Shown: positions 1-7,850, counted from the first letter of the stretch. The stretch is 64,000 nucleotides of DNA from Thermovibrio ammonificans HB-1 (GCF_000185805.1 NC_014926.1:1610001-1674000); one strand, 5' to 3'. The notes: generated from the sequence alone by a model not told the origin. Numbers and translations: made by a program.

Positions 1-641
1 AGCTTGAACTAAAACACGAGGAAGGTTTTATTTGAACAAGTGGGATTTAAACGAAGATAGAGTAAAGTTTCATTAAGTAGCGACGGGCGGGTTTTATTTG
101 AACAAGTGGGATTTAAACATTTCGGACTGGTATGTTTTGAACCTGCCCGCCAAGGACCGTTTTATTTGAACAAGTGGGATTTAAACTAAACCTTCTCAAC
201 TGTCTCAATCGTCCTTTCGTAAGAAGTTTTATTTGAACAAGTGGGATTTAAACTCCAATTATACTCCTAAATATTCTTTTTTAAACCAGTTTTATTTGAA
301 CAAGTGGGATTTAAACGCGGCATGGGAGCTCTTAGAGAGGAGAAAGAGGGCACCGTTTTATTTGAACAAGTGGGATTTAAACCATATACAATATCTATTC
401 CTTCTATCAGAGATGCTGTTTTATTTGAACAAATGAGATTTAAACTGCAGGGCTACTACCCCCTTGTTGTGGAAGAGGAAGCTGGTTTTATCTGAACAAG
501 TGGGATTTAAATCAAGCTACGGCGGTTTACCTGCCATAGCTTCTATCCGTTTTATCTGAACAAGCAAGTAGGATTTAAACGATAATCAGCTTCGTCCCTA
601 AAGAGTTGATAAACGGTTTTATCTGAACAAGTGGGATTAAA
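1..641 (+). CRISPR. CRISPR array, trailer end
   Basis: Ten copies of a 28-nt repeat (begins GTTTTATTTG, ends GGATTTAAAC) start at 25, 91, 159, 226, 289, 355, 418, 485, 549 and 616, separated by nine unique spacers of 35-40 nt. Bases 1-24 are probably the end of a further spacer, so the array continues off the left edge. Copies 1-6 are identical. Copy 7 has AAATGAG for AAGTGGG, copies 8-10 have TCTG for TTTG, copy 9 is 32 nt through a duplicated CAAG, and copy 10 is truncated near 641. Decay towards the right is typical of the leader-distal end, so the leader should lie to the left and transcription runs rightward. The repeat ending ATTTAAAC resembles the 8-nt handle made by Cas6 in type I and III systems. 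No cas gene lies in the window, so the subtype is unknown. Confidence 0.96.
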
Positions 642-688
642 GGCGATAAGGGGCTATGCATAATCTTAATAGATACATAATAAGCAGT

Positions 689-898
689 TTACACAAATAT
701 TACTGTTATTTTCTTTCCGAAAGCTTTGTAAACTTTATCTCTAAGCTCAAGACTTCTTTCTATTGACGGTCGCTTTTTAAGATAGACCACAATAGCTGAG
801 AAGCCGCATTGGATATCTTCTATCTCATTGGGTTTCAGAAGTTCTTTTTCTATAAAGTATTTTATCTCTTGAAGGGTTGGAAAATCTCCTACACACAT
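689..898 (-). CDS. small hypothetical protein, 69 aa
   Basis: A short reading frame between the CRISPR trailer and the tonB-like gene. The protein is a mix of charged helix (residues 8-28) and a C-terminal hydrophobic end (KKITVIFV), consistent with a small alpha/beta protein. I do not recognise the family. No convincing ribosome binding site precedes the ATG at 898, so the start may be wrong. It is retained because no larger frame competes and its composition looks protein-like. It could be a degraded remnant beside the array. Confidence 0.45.
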   Translation of the reverse strand: MCVGDFPTLQEIKYFIEKELLKPNEIEDIQCGFSAIVVYLKKRPSIERSLELRDKVYKAFGKKITVIFV

Positions 899-977
899 TC
901 TATATCACAGGATTAGGATTCAATAGTTTTCAGAGAAATTTATATCTAAAGGTCAAGCCATCTTTTTATAAAAAAGC

Positions 978-1820
978 TTAATGTTCAAGCTTAAAGTTGA
1001 TAACGAACTCAAGCTTCACTCTTTTGTTAGTTGGCGGTTTAGGGAAGGAGCAATTATTCAGTATTTTGACTACGGCGGAAGTCAGAATTCTTGAAGGTGA
1101 CGAGAGAATTCTCAGAGAGCTTAGTTGTCCTTCAGGTGAGATTACGATTTCAACTTTCACTCTGCCTTCTATGCCGAGTCTGCGGGCAATCGGGGGGTAG
1201 AATTTATGACGTTCTACCTCTTTAAGAACCTGTTTTAGGTAGTTCTCAAGAGAAGGCTCTTTCTTTGTGTTTGTTTTAGAAGAGAGGGGTTTTCTGCCAG
1301 GACAAGCTCCAGAGGTTGCTAAACCGGAGGTAGTGGAATTCCTTTCTGAAGGAGTTTTTAAGGGGGAAGCGGTAGGTGAAGTTCCATTTTGAGTAGAAGG
1401 AGTAGTTAAAGAGTTAGCAGAAGTTCTTTTTGAATGTGTTGGGCCGAAATGGGAATGTTTCATCTCGTTTTTAGTAATTTTTAAGTTTTTTTGAAGGAGT
1501 TGGGTTTTTCTTTTTGGAGTAGAGGGTTTAACAGTTTTTTTAGGGGAAGTTTTCAAGGAGTGGTTCCGTTTCTTCTTGTAGTGGCGTTTTTGTTTTACGT
1601 TTTTTTTGGGAAGTGGAGGAGTTTTGTTCACAGTTTTACTTTCTGCTTTAGGGCGAGGACCGTTTTCTCTTTTTGGAGAAGGATATCCGAAGTTTAGGAC
1701 AATAGGTGCTTCCGGCTTTTCTGAGAGTCGAGGAGGTTTAAGTTCGATTGAGAGCAGGTAAAGAAGGGCTCCGTTTATGAGAACGGAGATGAAAAGTGAG
1801 AGAAGGGAGAGGCGGCTCAT
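978..1820 (-). CDS. TonB-like energy transducer, 280 aa
   Basis: The layout is that of TonB: a short cytoplasmic end, one N-terminal membrane helix (about residues 5-26), a long Pro/Ser/Thr/Lys-rich periplasmic linker (about 30-185) and a C-terminal domain of about 80 residues containing FYPPIARRLGIEGRVKVEI, the usual TonB box-binding fold. TonB passes proton-motive energy from ExbB/ExbD to outer-membrane receptors. ExbB, ExbD and a receptor are not in the window. The gene is last in the minus-strand run cREC-gatC-gatA-tonB, 17 bp after gatA, probably by chance co-transcription. Its ATG sits in the loop of a 7-bp inverted repeat (1810-1832), which hints at translational coupling to gatA. A second TonB-like gene lies at 15001. 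Confidence 0.8.
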   Translation of the reverse strand: MSRLSLLSLFISVLINGALLYLLSIELKPPRLSEKPEAPIVLNFGYPSPKRENGPRPKAESKTVNKTPPLPKKNVKQKRHYKKKRNHSLKTSPKKTVKPSTPKRKTQLLQKNLKITKNEMKHSHFGPTHSKRTSANSLTTPSTQNGTSPTASPLKTPSERNSTTSGLATSGACPGRKPLSSKTNTKKEPSLENYLKQVLKEVERHKFYPPIARRLGIEGRVKVEIVISPEGQLSSLRILSSPSRILTSAVVKILNNCSFPKPPTNKRVKLEFVINFKLEH

Positions 1821-1832
1821 TAGCGGCCGCCT
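1810..1832 (-). promoter_or_regulatory. hairpin enclosing tonB start codon
   Basis: On the minus strand AGGCGGC (1832-1826) and GCCGCCT (1816-1810) can pair, leaving a 9-nt loop that contains the ATG of the tonB-like gene. The stem also takes up the AAGG just upstream, which is the likely ribosome binding site. Ribosomes finishing gatA at 1838 would open it. Translational coupling is inferred from the pairing alone. Confidence 0.35.
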
Positions 1833-1837
1833 TCCCG

Positions 1838-3301
1838 TTAAAGGGCAGGTTTAAGGCTGAGGTTAAGCTCAGCTTCGAGGGCGTGGGCAACTTTTAAGAT
1901 GGTTTCTTCGTCGAAGGCTTTTCCGATGAGTTGAACGCCAACAGGAAGGTTCTGAGCTGTTAAGCCGCACGGAAGGGAGAGGGCAGGTAACCCGGCAAGG
2001 TTTACGGCAATCGTGAATACGTCGGACAGATACATTTTTATAGGGTCGTCGGTTTTTTCACCGATTTTAAAGGCAACTTCGGGGGTTACCGGGGTGAGCA
2101 GGACATCTACCGACTCAAAAGCTTTTTGGAAGTCGTTGTATATGAGGGTTCTCACTTTTTGAGCTTTAAGGTAGTAGGCGTCGTAGTAGCCGGCACTAAG
2201 GGTGTAGGTTCCTATCATTATTCTGCGTTTGACTTCGTCTCCGAAGCCTTCTGCACGGGTTTTGCAGTACATATCAACGAGGCCCTTGTAGTTCTTTGCT
2301 CTGTAGGTGTACCTGACTCCATCGAACCTTCCCAAGTTTGAGGAGGCCTCGGCGGGAGCGATTATGTAGTAGGTTTCAACGGAGTACTTGGTAGTGGGAA
2401 GGGAGACTTCTACGAGTTCTGCTCCGAGTTTCTCAAGTTTCCGGGCTGCTTCTTCTACAAGGGCTTTAACTTCCGGTTCTATCCCCTCTACAAAGTACTC
2501 TTTCGGAAGGCCTACTTTGAGGCCTTTAACCTCTCCGTTTAGAGCTTCCAGGAAGTTGGGAACCGGCAGTTTTGCGCTGGTTGCGTCTTTTGAGTCGAGG
2601 CCGGAGATGATGTTTAGTAGGTAGGCGGCGTCTTCTACGTTTTTTGTTATGGGGCCGATTTGGTCGAGGGAGGAGGCAAAGGCTGTAAGGCCATACCTTG
2701 AAACTCTACCGTAGGTTGGCTTCAGGCCTACCACTCCGCAGAAGGCGGCGGGCTGTCTGATTGAGCCCCCGGTGTCAGAACCGAGAGATGCCAGTGCAGA
2801 GCGGGCCGCAACGGCAGCTGCAGAGCCTCCGGAGGAGCCTCCGGGTACACGGGAGAAGTCCCAGGGGTTTTTAGTAGGCCCGAAGTAGGAGGTTTCGGTT
2901 GAGGAGCCCATTGCAAACTCATCGAGGTTGTTTTTGCCTATGAAGATAGCTCCCCTTTCGCGAAGCTTCTTTGTAACGGTTGCGTCGTAGGGGGAGATGA
3001 AGCTCTCGAGCATACGGGAGGCACAGGTCATTCTAATGCCTTCAACGTTGATGTTGTCTTTTATGGCTATGGGAATTCCGAAGAGCTCGGGGATTTCGTC
3101 TTCGGAGAGCCTAAGAAGTTCTTCATCGGCAACTTTTGCCTTCTCAAGGGCTTCTTGGGCACAGACGGTTATGTAGGCGTTGAGCTTCTCCTCGGTCTGT
3201 TCTATACGCTCTATATTCGCCTGTACAAGCTCGGAAGGTTTGAGTTCTTTTTTCTTTATGAGGGTGTGAAGCTCTTTAAGGCTCTTCTCAAGCAGTTCCA
3301 T
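1838..3301 (-). CDS. gatA: Glu-tRNA(Gln)/Asp-tRNA(Asn) amidotransferase subunit A
   Basis: GatA is the amidase subunit of the GatCAB complex. It frees ammonia from glutamine so that GatB can convert mischarged Glu-tRNA(Gln) or Asp-tRNA(Asn) to the amide form. The 487-residue protein has the amidase signature, with the Ser-cisSer-Lys triad visible as Lys81 (PIAIKDN), Ser156 in the GGSSGGS loop and Ser180 ([11 protein letters not shown]). Spacing and length match the family. The ATG at 3301 follows a strong AGGAGGG site and lies 9 bp after gatC. gatB is not in the window, as is common in Aquificota where the gat genes are scattered. Confidence 0.97.
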   Translation of the reverse strand: MELLEKSLKELHTLIKKKELKPSELVQANIERIEQTEEKLNAYITVCAQEALEKAKVADEELLRLSEDEIPELFGIPIAIKDNINVEGIRMTCASRMLESFISPYDATVTKKLRERGAIFIGKNNLDEFAMGSSTETSYFGPTKNPWDFSRVPGGSSGGSAAAVAARSALASLGSDTGGSIRQPAAFCGVVGLKPTYGRVSRYGLTAFASSLDQIGPITKNVEDAAYLLNIISGLDSKDATSAKLPVPNFLEALNGEVKGLKVGLPKEYFVEGIEPEVKALVEEAARKLEKLGAELVEVSLPTTKYSVETYYIIAPAEASSNLGRFDGVRYTYRAKNYKGLVDMYCKTRAEGFGDEVKRRIMIGTYTLSAGYYDAYYLKAQKVRTLIYNDFQKAFESVDVLLTPVTPEVAFKIGEKTDDPIKMYLSDVFTIAVNLAGLPALSLPCGLTAQNLPVGVQLIGKAFDEETILKVAHALEAELNLSLKPAL

Positions 3302-3310
3302 TTCTCCCTC

Positions 3311-3601
3311 CTACTTTTTAACCACTTTGGGAACGATAAAGTACTCTCCGTCGGTTTCGGGGGCGTTCATAAACACCTTCTCCCTCGGCAAGCTCATACC
3401 GGGCACATCCTCCCTTAAGACGTTTTCGGGAGGAATTACGCTAAACTTCGGGTCTATGCCCTCTGTATCGAGCTCGTTGAGCTTCTCAACAAAGGTAAGA
3501 ATCTCCGAAAGCTGATTTCTGAACTTCTCAACTTCCTCTTCCCTGAGCTCTATTCTGGCCAGCATGGCAATGTGAAGAACCTCTTCCCTGCTCAGCTTCA
3601 T
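3311..3601 (-). CDS. gatC: Glu-tRNA(Gln)/Asp-tRNA(Asn) amidotransferase subunit C
   Basis: GatC is the small stabilising subunit of GatCAB that wraps around GatA and GatB. The 96-residue length fits, and the N-terminal helical part with IAMLARIELREEEVEKF and FVEKLNELDTEGI is typical, as is the LREDVP stretch near residue 65. It overlaps the end of the upstream cREC gene by 4 nt (ATGA) and precedes gatA by 9 bp, so the three are co-translated. Confidence 0.95.
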   Translation of the reverse strand: MKLSREEVLHIAMLARIELREEEVEKFRNQLSEILTFVEKLNELDTEGIDPKFSVIPPENVLREDVPGMSLPREKVFMNAPETDGEYFIVPKVVKK

Positions 3602-3921
3602 CTCCTACTCCTTAAATAGGCTTTTATGGAAGCTCCCACTTCCTCTATAAGTTCCCTTGCCAGCGGGTCACTGGAGTGGGAGACAATTTTAACATCGGGG
3701 TTGAGCTCCACCTCACCAAGGTAAACCGCTTCTTCCAGCCACTTTATAAAGTCGAGCCCGGTTCCTCCCAAGCTCTGATAAGGGCCGAGGTGGTTGTCGA
3801 GGTCGAGCACTTCTATTTGAGGGCCGAATCTCTTAACGAGCTTCTTCAGTTCGTTAACGCTGCGCACCAGTATATAATCTGGTGGAGGCTCCCTCCAGTC
3901 GTCTAAGAACAGTTTCACCAC
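3598..3921 (-). CDS. cyclic-phosphate-processing receiver-like (cREC) protein
   Basis: This 107-residue protein has the look of a stand-alone receiver-fold domain of the cREC type: an N-terminal strand ending LDDWREPP (Asp7, Asp8, Arg10), a second acidic strand VLDLDNHLG and a later strand IVSHSS. These are the conserved polar positions expected of that family, which has been proposed to handle cyclic phosphate ends of nucleic acids. The biochemical role is a prediction. There is no output domain. It is the first gene of the operon with gatC and gatA, sharing ATGA with gatC, and is divergent from the ThiS-like gene 17 bp away. Confidence 0.7.
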   Translation of the reverse strand: MVKLFLDDWREPPPDYILVRSVNELKKLVKRFGPQIEVLDLDNHLGPYQSLGGTGLDFIKWLEEAVYLGEVELNPDVKIVSHSSDPLARELIEEVGASIKAYLRSRR

Positions 3922-3938
3922 TCCTCCGGAGGTTAAAG

Positions 3939-4145
3939 TTGGGAACTATTTTAGTAGAACAGGACGGCAGGGAAAGGGCCGTAGAGTTCAACGGCCGCCG
4001 AATAAGGGTAGACAAGCTGTTACTTCAGATGGGCATATACCCGGAAACGGCCGTAGTAGTTCGCAACGGTGAGCTTCTCTGCGACGACGAGCTCCTAACA
4101 GACGGCGACAAGGTAGAAGTTGTAGTAGCCACATCACGGGGGTAG
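3939..4145 (+). CDS. ThiS/MoaD-family sulfur carrier-like protein
   Basis: A 68-residue beta-grasp protein with the family pattern RIRVDKLLLQMGI, then VVVRNGEL and a final DGDKVEVV strand. Relatives carry sulfur as a C-terminal thiocarboxylate for thiamine, molybdopterin or tRNA thiolation. I place the start at the TTG at 3939 because CGGAGGTT lies 5 nt upstream; a longer frame from 3882 would run into the divergent cREC gene. The last residues are TSRG, with one Gly rather than the usual Gly-Gly, so carrier function is less certain. It sits 2 bp before ruvX. Confidence 0.75.
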   Translation: MGTILVEQDGRERAVEFNGRRIRVDKLLLQMGIYPETAVVVRNGELLCDDELLTDGDKVEVVVATSRG

Positions 4146-4147
4146 GA

Positions 4148-4564
4148 TTGGGAAGAGTGATGGCCCTCGACGTAGGATTCAAAAGAATAGGCGTTGCACT
4201 CTCCGACCCTTTAAAGCTGACTGCTTCCCCCTACCGAATACTATACAGAAAGAGCAACAGAGAAACCTTTGAAGAGCTTCTGAAAATAGTGCTCGACAAA
4301 GGAGTAGAAGAGATAGTGGTGGGCATCCCCATAAACGCCCAAGGGGAAAAGACCAAAATAGGCCAAAAGATAGAGAAGTTCACAGCAAAGCTCCAGAGCT
4401 TCCTTAGGGAAAGGGGATACCAAATCCCCATCTACACCCACGACGAATCCTTCTCTACCCAGGAGGCAAGGGAAGTTGCAAGAAGCTTGGGGAAAGAAAA
4501 AGAGGAGCTGGACGACTACGCAGCGGCCCTGATTTTAAAAGAGTGGCTGGAGTTGAAAAGGTAA
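4148..4564 (+). CDS. ruvX: RuvX/YqgF family pre-16S rRNA nuclease
   Basis: YqgF proteins have an RNase H fold and process the 5' end of pre-16S rRNA; they are also annotated as putative Holliday junction resolvases. The 138-residue protein shows the characteristic ALDVGFKRIGVALSD strand with Asp8, the VVGIP strand, HDESFST with the acidic residue, and LDDYAAALIL near the end. The TTG at 4148 is 2 bp after the ThiS-like gene; an in-frame ATG at 4160 (MALDVG) is an equally plausible start. Confidence 0.9.
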   Translation: MGRVMALDVGFKRIGVALSDPLKLTASPYRILYRKSNRETFEELLKIVLDKGVEEIVVGIPINAQGEKTKIGQKIEKFTAKLQSFLRERGYQIPIYTHDESFSTQEAREVARSLGKEKEELDDYAAALILKEWLELKR

Positions 4565-4613
4565 GCAGAAGGCGTATATTAAGTATTCAGAAGTTGAACA
4601 AGGTGAATACCCC

Positions 4614-4641
4614 TTGACAAAGGAAAAATAGGAACTATTAT
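4614..4641 (+). promoter_or_regulatory. sigma-70-type promoter
   Basis: A perfect TTGACA (4614-4619) is followed after 16 nt by TATTAT (4636-4641). It points rightward into a gene-free stretch ending in a terminator at 4689-4720, so it may drive a short RNA. Confidence 0.5.
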
Positions 4642-4647
4642 TAATAG

Positions 4648-4720
4648 CAGACACCCCCTATCCCCCTCCCTCCTCCCCATGAGTCACAGGGGCGCCCGCC
4701 AAGGGCGCCCTTCCTTTTAC
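4648..4720 (+). ncRNA. candidate small RNA with anti-SD-like tract
   Basis: Transcription from the promoter at 4614-4641 would begin near 4648 and stop at the hairpin at 4689-4720, giving an RNA of about 70 nt. It has no reading frame of note. Its single-stranded part is almost pure C and U, including CCTCCCTCCTCCCC, complementary to GGAGG-type ribosome binding sites. No known RNA family is recognised. The call depends on the promoter and terminator being used. Confidence 0.3.
4689..4720 (+). terminator. Rho-independent terminator
   Basis: GGGCGCCC (4690-4697), a 5-nt loop, and GGGCGCCC (4703-4710), then TTCCTTTT. The T-rich side is on the plus strand. It ends either read-through from ruvX or the candidate short RNA. 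Confidence 0.6.
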
Positions 4721-4763
4721 CACCCATCTAAAGGCTACATAAGCAGCGGCAGTTTCAAAAGTG

Positions 4764-5276
4764 CTAACGAATCTCCTTATATTTCTTTACAAGTTCATCC
4801 AACCCTTTCCGGTAGAGGTTGAGCACCTCCCCCTTTGAAATGCCGACCGTGTTAATCTCCCTCTGCCTGACCGAGTAGAACCTACTAACGGCGGTGTCAA
4901 GAAGCTCCAAATATCCAACAAACTCCTTTTCGTAAAGGTCCCCCTTAAGCTCCTCCAACCTCTTCTTAAGAAGGGAGATAATCTCTATATAGGCAAGTTT
5001 ATAGAGGTCAAGGAGCATCCTCTCCACGTGCCCTTTAAAGCGCTTAAGGTTGTTCTCGAATCTCTCCAGAGCTTCCTCGCTGTTGTCAACCTGCGAAAGG
5101 GCCTTAACGGCGCTAACCAAGTGAACAAAAGCCGCCTCAAGCTCTATTAGCGGTTTAACGGGTTTCTCGTTGGTAAAGGCAATTATTGCGTTGTAGGGAG
5201 AAGAGTAGTGCTCGAAGAAAAGCTCGGAGATTTCTCTTAAAGTATCGAGAAGCTCCTGCGAGTAATCCTTAGACAT
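4764..5276 (-). CDS. hypothetical helical protein, 170 aa
   Basis: A soluble, almost entirely alpha-helical protein with alternating hydrophobic and charged residues and no Cys, no signal peptide and no membrane segment. I do not recognise a family. It is the last of three minus-strand genes, 52 bp after a small membrane protein and followed by a gene for a polytopic one, which suggests a membrane-associated complex. Composition resembles the helical proteins at 56511-57744, but I see no clear sequence match. Confidence 0.7.
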   Translation of the reverse strand: MSKDYSQELLDTLREISELFFEHYSSPYNAIIAFTNEKPVKPLIELEAAFVHLVSAVKALSQVDNSEEALERFENNLKRFKGHVERMLLDLYKLAYIEIISLLKKRLEELKGDLYEKEFVGYLELLDTAVSRFYSVRQREINTVGISKGEVLNLYRKGLDELVKKYKEIR

Positions 5277-5328
5277 ACGCCCCCTCTTTGCTTGGAAATT
5301 CTTTGTTTAAACAACCTGAGTAAACCGA

Positions 5329-5706
5329 CTAAACAGTAAGCTTAACGCCGCTCTTAGGGTAAAGAACTCGAGTGAGTTCCGGTCCTAAAAGCCTTTCAAG
5401 TTCCTTCCGCTCCTCCTCGGAAGGTAAACTGACCCGAATGACCTTTTCACCCTTAAGTCCCAGAGGATAAACTGCTCCCCTTTCCCACGAAAGGGTGAGC
5501 TTAGGGTCTACAAACTCCCTAACCTCCAACTCTGCACTTTGAACACTAACGGCACTACCAGAACTCGGCTCTGAAGCGGAAAGTTTCCCAGCATTTTCAA
5601 GGCGGCTGTAACGAAGGAGTAATGATTTGTAAATCAAATACAAAACTCCAATAATAACCACAGCGTAAACTAAATTAAAAACAAAAACCCTTAAAATGTC
5701 TTCCAT
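5329..5706 (-). CDS. hypothetical single-span membrane protein, 125 aa
   Basis: The N-terminal 30 residues form one membrane helix (VFVFNLVYAVVIIGVLYLIY), followed by a Ser-rich linker and a soluble C-terminal half containing VREFVDPKLTLSW and the final SGVKLTV. I place the start at the ATG at 5706, preceded by GGGGGAGGGACAA; an ATG at 5721 is also in frame but has no spacing for that site. It lies directly after the gene at 5722-6240. Function unknown. Confidence 0.65.
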   Translation of the reverse strand: MEDILRVFVFNLVYAVVIIGVLYLIYKSLLLRYSRLENAGKLSASEPSSGSAVSVQSAELEVREFVDPKLTLSWERGAVYPLGLKGEKVIRVSLPSEEERKELERLLGPELTRVLYPKSGVKLTV

Positions 5707-5721
5707 TTGTCCCTCCCCCAA

Positions 5722-6240
5722 TTACTCTTTTCCGGAAGAAAGTGGCTTACGTAGTTTATAAGGAGACTTATCAAAGGCCATCAAGAAGAGAATTATCAGA
5801 AGAACAAATGCGTCTTTGTTGTGAAAAATAAAGGGATTTTGCCCGAGAAACAGCCATCCCATAATCTTATAGAAGAACCAGACAAAAACCAAGACGAAAA
5901 TCATTAAATAGAAAAATGCACCCTCACCTAAAAGTTCTGAAAAGTCCAACTTTAAAAAGCCGGAAACAATAGTCGCAGTAAATATAAGAATAACACCTTC
6001 CACCATATACATAAGGACGGTACCGAGCAGCCCCGAGAAGTAGCTGGAGGAGAAAATAAAGCTTTTTAAATCATTCAAGGCAATCCCGGCCTTCAAAGAA
6101 AAGATAACCTTAACAACCACAGGAATCGCAAGAGCGGCAACCACCCAAAGAGAAGCGTAGAATAGGTCTAAGATACCGTATCTGACAGCCTTAACGGCCG
6201 TTTTTGACTTGTATTTGAACCGCTTTAAAAACTCACGCAT
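5722..6240 (-). CDS. hypothetical polytopic membrane protein, 172 aa
   Basis: Four or so hydrophobic segments (about residues 27-50, 65-90, 105-130 and 142-157) and a basic N-terminus mark an integral inner-membrane protein. I do not recognise a family. It is first in the minus-strand group that continues with the genes ending at 5329 and 4764, and is divergent from mnmA across 128 bp. Confidence 0.7.
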   Translation of the reverse strand: MREFLKRFKYKSKTAVKAVRYGILDLFYASLWVVAALAIPVVVKVIFSLKAGIALNDLKSFIFSSSYFSGLLGTVLMYMVEGVILIFTATIVSGFLKLDFSELLGEGAFFYLMIFVLVFVWFFYKIMGWLFLGQNPFIFHNKDAFVLLIILFLMAFDKSPYKLRKPLSSGKE

Positions 6241-6287
6241 AGGTAACCGAAGTTAACTTAATCTGATAAGTATAATTTTCTAAATAG

Positions 6288-6316
6288 TTCAACACCCATA
6301 ACGCTTTTATTATAGT
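6288..6316 (+). promoter_or_regulatory. possible promoter of mnmA-atp operon
   Basis: TTCAAC (6288-6293), a 17-nt spacer and TATAGT (6311-6316). The expected start near 6323 is just before the upstream ATG at 6330, which favours the downstream ATG at 6369 as the mnmA start. The -35 match is weak. Confidence 0.35.
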
Positions 6317-6368
6317 TTCCAAGGGCAATATGGAGTTTAAAGAAATTAAATCTAAAGAGCTGGCCGTT

Positions 6369-7403
6369 ATGAAAAGAGTCCTACTCGGGTTCAGCGGCGG
6401 GGTAGACAGCTTCTACGCAGCCCACCTACTACTTGAACAGGGCTTCAACGTTTACCCGGTTTACTTCAAGCTCCTGCCCGACGCCGACACCACAAAACCC
6501 AGAAGGAGCGCAGAGCTTCTAAACCTTAAACTCACAGTTGTGGACCTCACCGAAGAGTTTAAAAAGGCGGTAATAGACTACTTCATCGCCTACTACCGGA
6601 AAGGACTCACCCCGAACCCGTGCGCAGTGTGTAACCGGGAGATAAAGCTTAAAGAGCTGTACAAACTCGCCCGGAAACTCAAAATTCCCTACATAGCAAC
6701 GGGCCACTACGCACGGGTGGAAAAGGTAGAGAGCTTCGGCAGAAAACTCATAAAGCGGGGCGTTGAACCGGGGAAGGAGCAGTCCTACTTCCTGGCACTC
6801 GTAGAGCAAAGGGTTTTTGAAAATTTGATTCTCCCGCTGGGGAACCTTACAAAAAGAGAGGTAATAGAGAAAGCCAAGAAGTTGGGATTCCCCTTTGAGG
6901 GAGAAAGCCAAGACGTCTGCTTTATAAAGGAGAAAAGCTACGCCGACTTCCTGAGGAAGTTCATAAAACCCCGGCCGGGGCCTTTTAAGCTCACAACCGG
7001 AGAAGTTCTCGGGAAACACAAAGGACTCATCTACTACACAGTAGGCCAGAGGAGGGGGCTGGGGATAAGCTACAAACACCCACTTCACGTAGTTGAGCTC
7101 CGCCCCGAAGAGAACGCGGTGATTGTAGGCCCGAAGGAGGCCGTTGAAAAAGACGAAATAACGGTGTGGAAGGTTAACTGGCACGTACCCCAAGAGCGCC
7201 TTACCGACCTACCCTTGCTGGCCCAGGTAAGGTACCGTTCTGAGCCAGTTCCGGTAGAATCGTTACACTATTTTAAAAACGGCATTTATCGTGTAAAATT
7301 AGCGGCGAAAGTTTCTGCCCCCGCGCCAGGGCAGGTCTGTGCCTTTTACAGCAACGACCTGCTTCTGGGAGGAGGGGAAATCACTCGGGAAGGAGTCGGG
7401 TAA
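6369..7403 (+). CDS. mnmA: tRNA-specific 2-thiouridylase MnmA
   Basis: MnmA adenylates and thiolates U34 of tRNA-Lys, -Glu and -Gln. The protein has the N-terminal PP-loop FSGGVDS, the active-site Cys in PNPCAVCNREIK, the GHYAR strand, KEQSYFL, and the second conserved Cys in SQDVCFI, followed by the C-terminal beta-barrel. I choose the ATG at 6369 (344 aa), which puts the PP-loop at the usual distance from the N-terminus; an ATG at 6330 adds 13 residues. Its stop overlaps the start of the ATP synthase b' gene by one base (7403), so the two are co-transcribed. mnmG at 17106 modifies the same uridine. Confidence 0.95.
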   Translation: MKRVLLGFSGGVDSFYAAHLLLEQGFNVYPVYFKLLPDADTTKPRRSAELLNLKLTVVDLTEEFKKAVIDYFIAYYRKGLTPNPCAVCNREIKLKELYKLARKLKIPYIATGHYARVEKVESFGRKLIKRGVEPGKEQSYFLALVEQRVFENLILPLGNLTKREVIEKAKKLGFPFEGESQDVCFIKEKSYADFLRKFIKPRPGPFKLTTGEVLGKHKGLIYYTVGQRRGLGISYKHPLHVVELRPEENAVIVGPKEAVEKDEITVWKVNWHVPQERLTDLPLLAQVRYRSEPVPVESLHYFKNGIYRVKLAAKVSAPAPGQVCAFYSNDLLLGGGEITREGVG

Positions 7404-7840
7404 TGGAGGGAAGCATCGTATCCATAGACTGGACCCTGGTGGTTCAGGCTGTCAACTTCCTCATCTTCATGGTGCTCATCAACAAGTTCCTGTTTCAACC
7501 CCTCCTAAAGCTTATGGAAGAGAGGGAGAGCGAGCTGGGAGCTATCTACTCGGAGGCAGAGGCTCTGAAACAGAAGGCCGAAAGCCTCCTGAAAGAGGTA
7601 GAGGAGCTCCTTGAGAAGGCCAAGGCCGAGGCCAAAACCATAATAGACACGGCGGTGAAAGAGGCCCGTGCAGAGAGGGAAGAGATAATCAGAAGGGCCC
7701 AGGAAGAGGCAACCGCAAGGGTAGAGAGCGCCAAGAAGGAGATATGGAGCTCCTTCGAGAAGGAGAAGGCCAAGCTGGAGGCCGAGGCCGAGAAGCTGGC
7801 AGAAGAGATAGTGAAGAAAATCCTCAGAAAGGTAGCTTAA
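7403..7840 (+). CDS. F0F1 ATP synthase subunit b'
   Basis: A 145-residue stator subunit: a short N-terminus, one membrane helix (about residues 8-30), and a long Glu/Lys/Ala-rich coiled coil to the end. It pairs with the b subunit encoded next to form the heterodimeric peripheral stalk found in photosynthetic bacteria and Aquificota. It is the first of seven ATP synthase genes. Subunits a and c are not encoded nearby, so the membrane rotor must be encoded elsewhere. Confidence 0.9.
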   Translation: MEGSIVSIDWTLVVQAVNFLIFMVLINKFLFQPLLKLMEERESELGAIYSEAEALKQKAESLLKEVEELLEKAKAEAKTIIDTAVKEARAEREEIIRRAQEEATARVESAKKEIWSSFEKEKAKLEAEAEKLAEEIVKKILRKVA

Positions 7841-7850
7841 AGGGGGCACG

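Noticed and set aside
233-495. Small open frames inside the CRISPR array
   Set aside because: The peptide is the translated repeat (FYLNKWDLN) over and over; not a gene.
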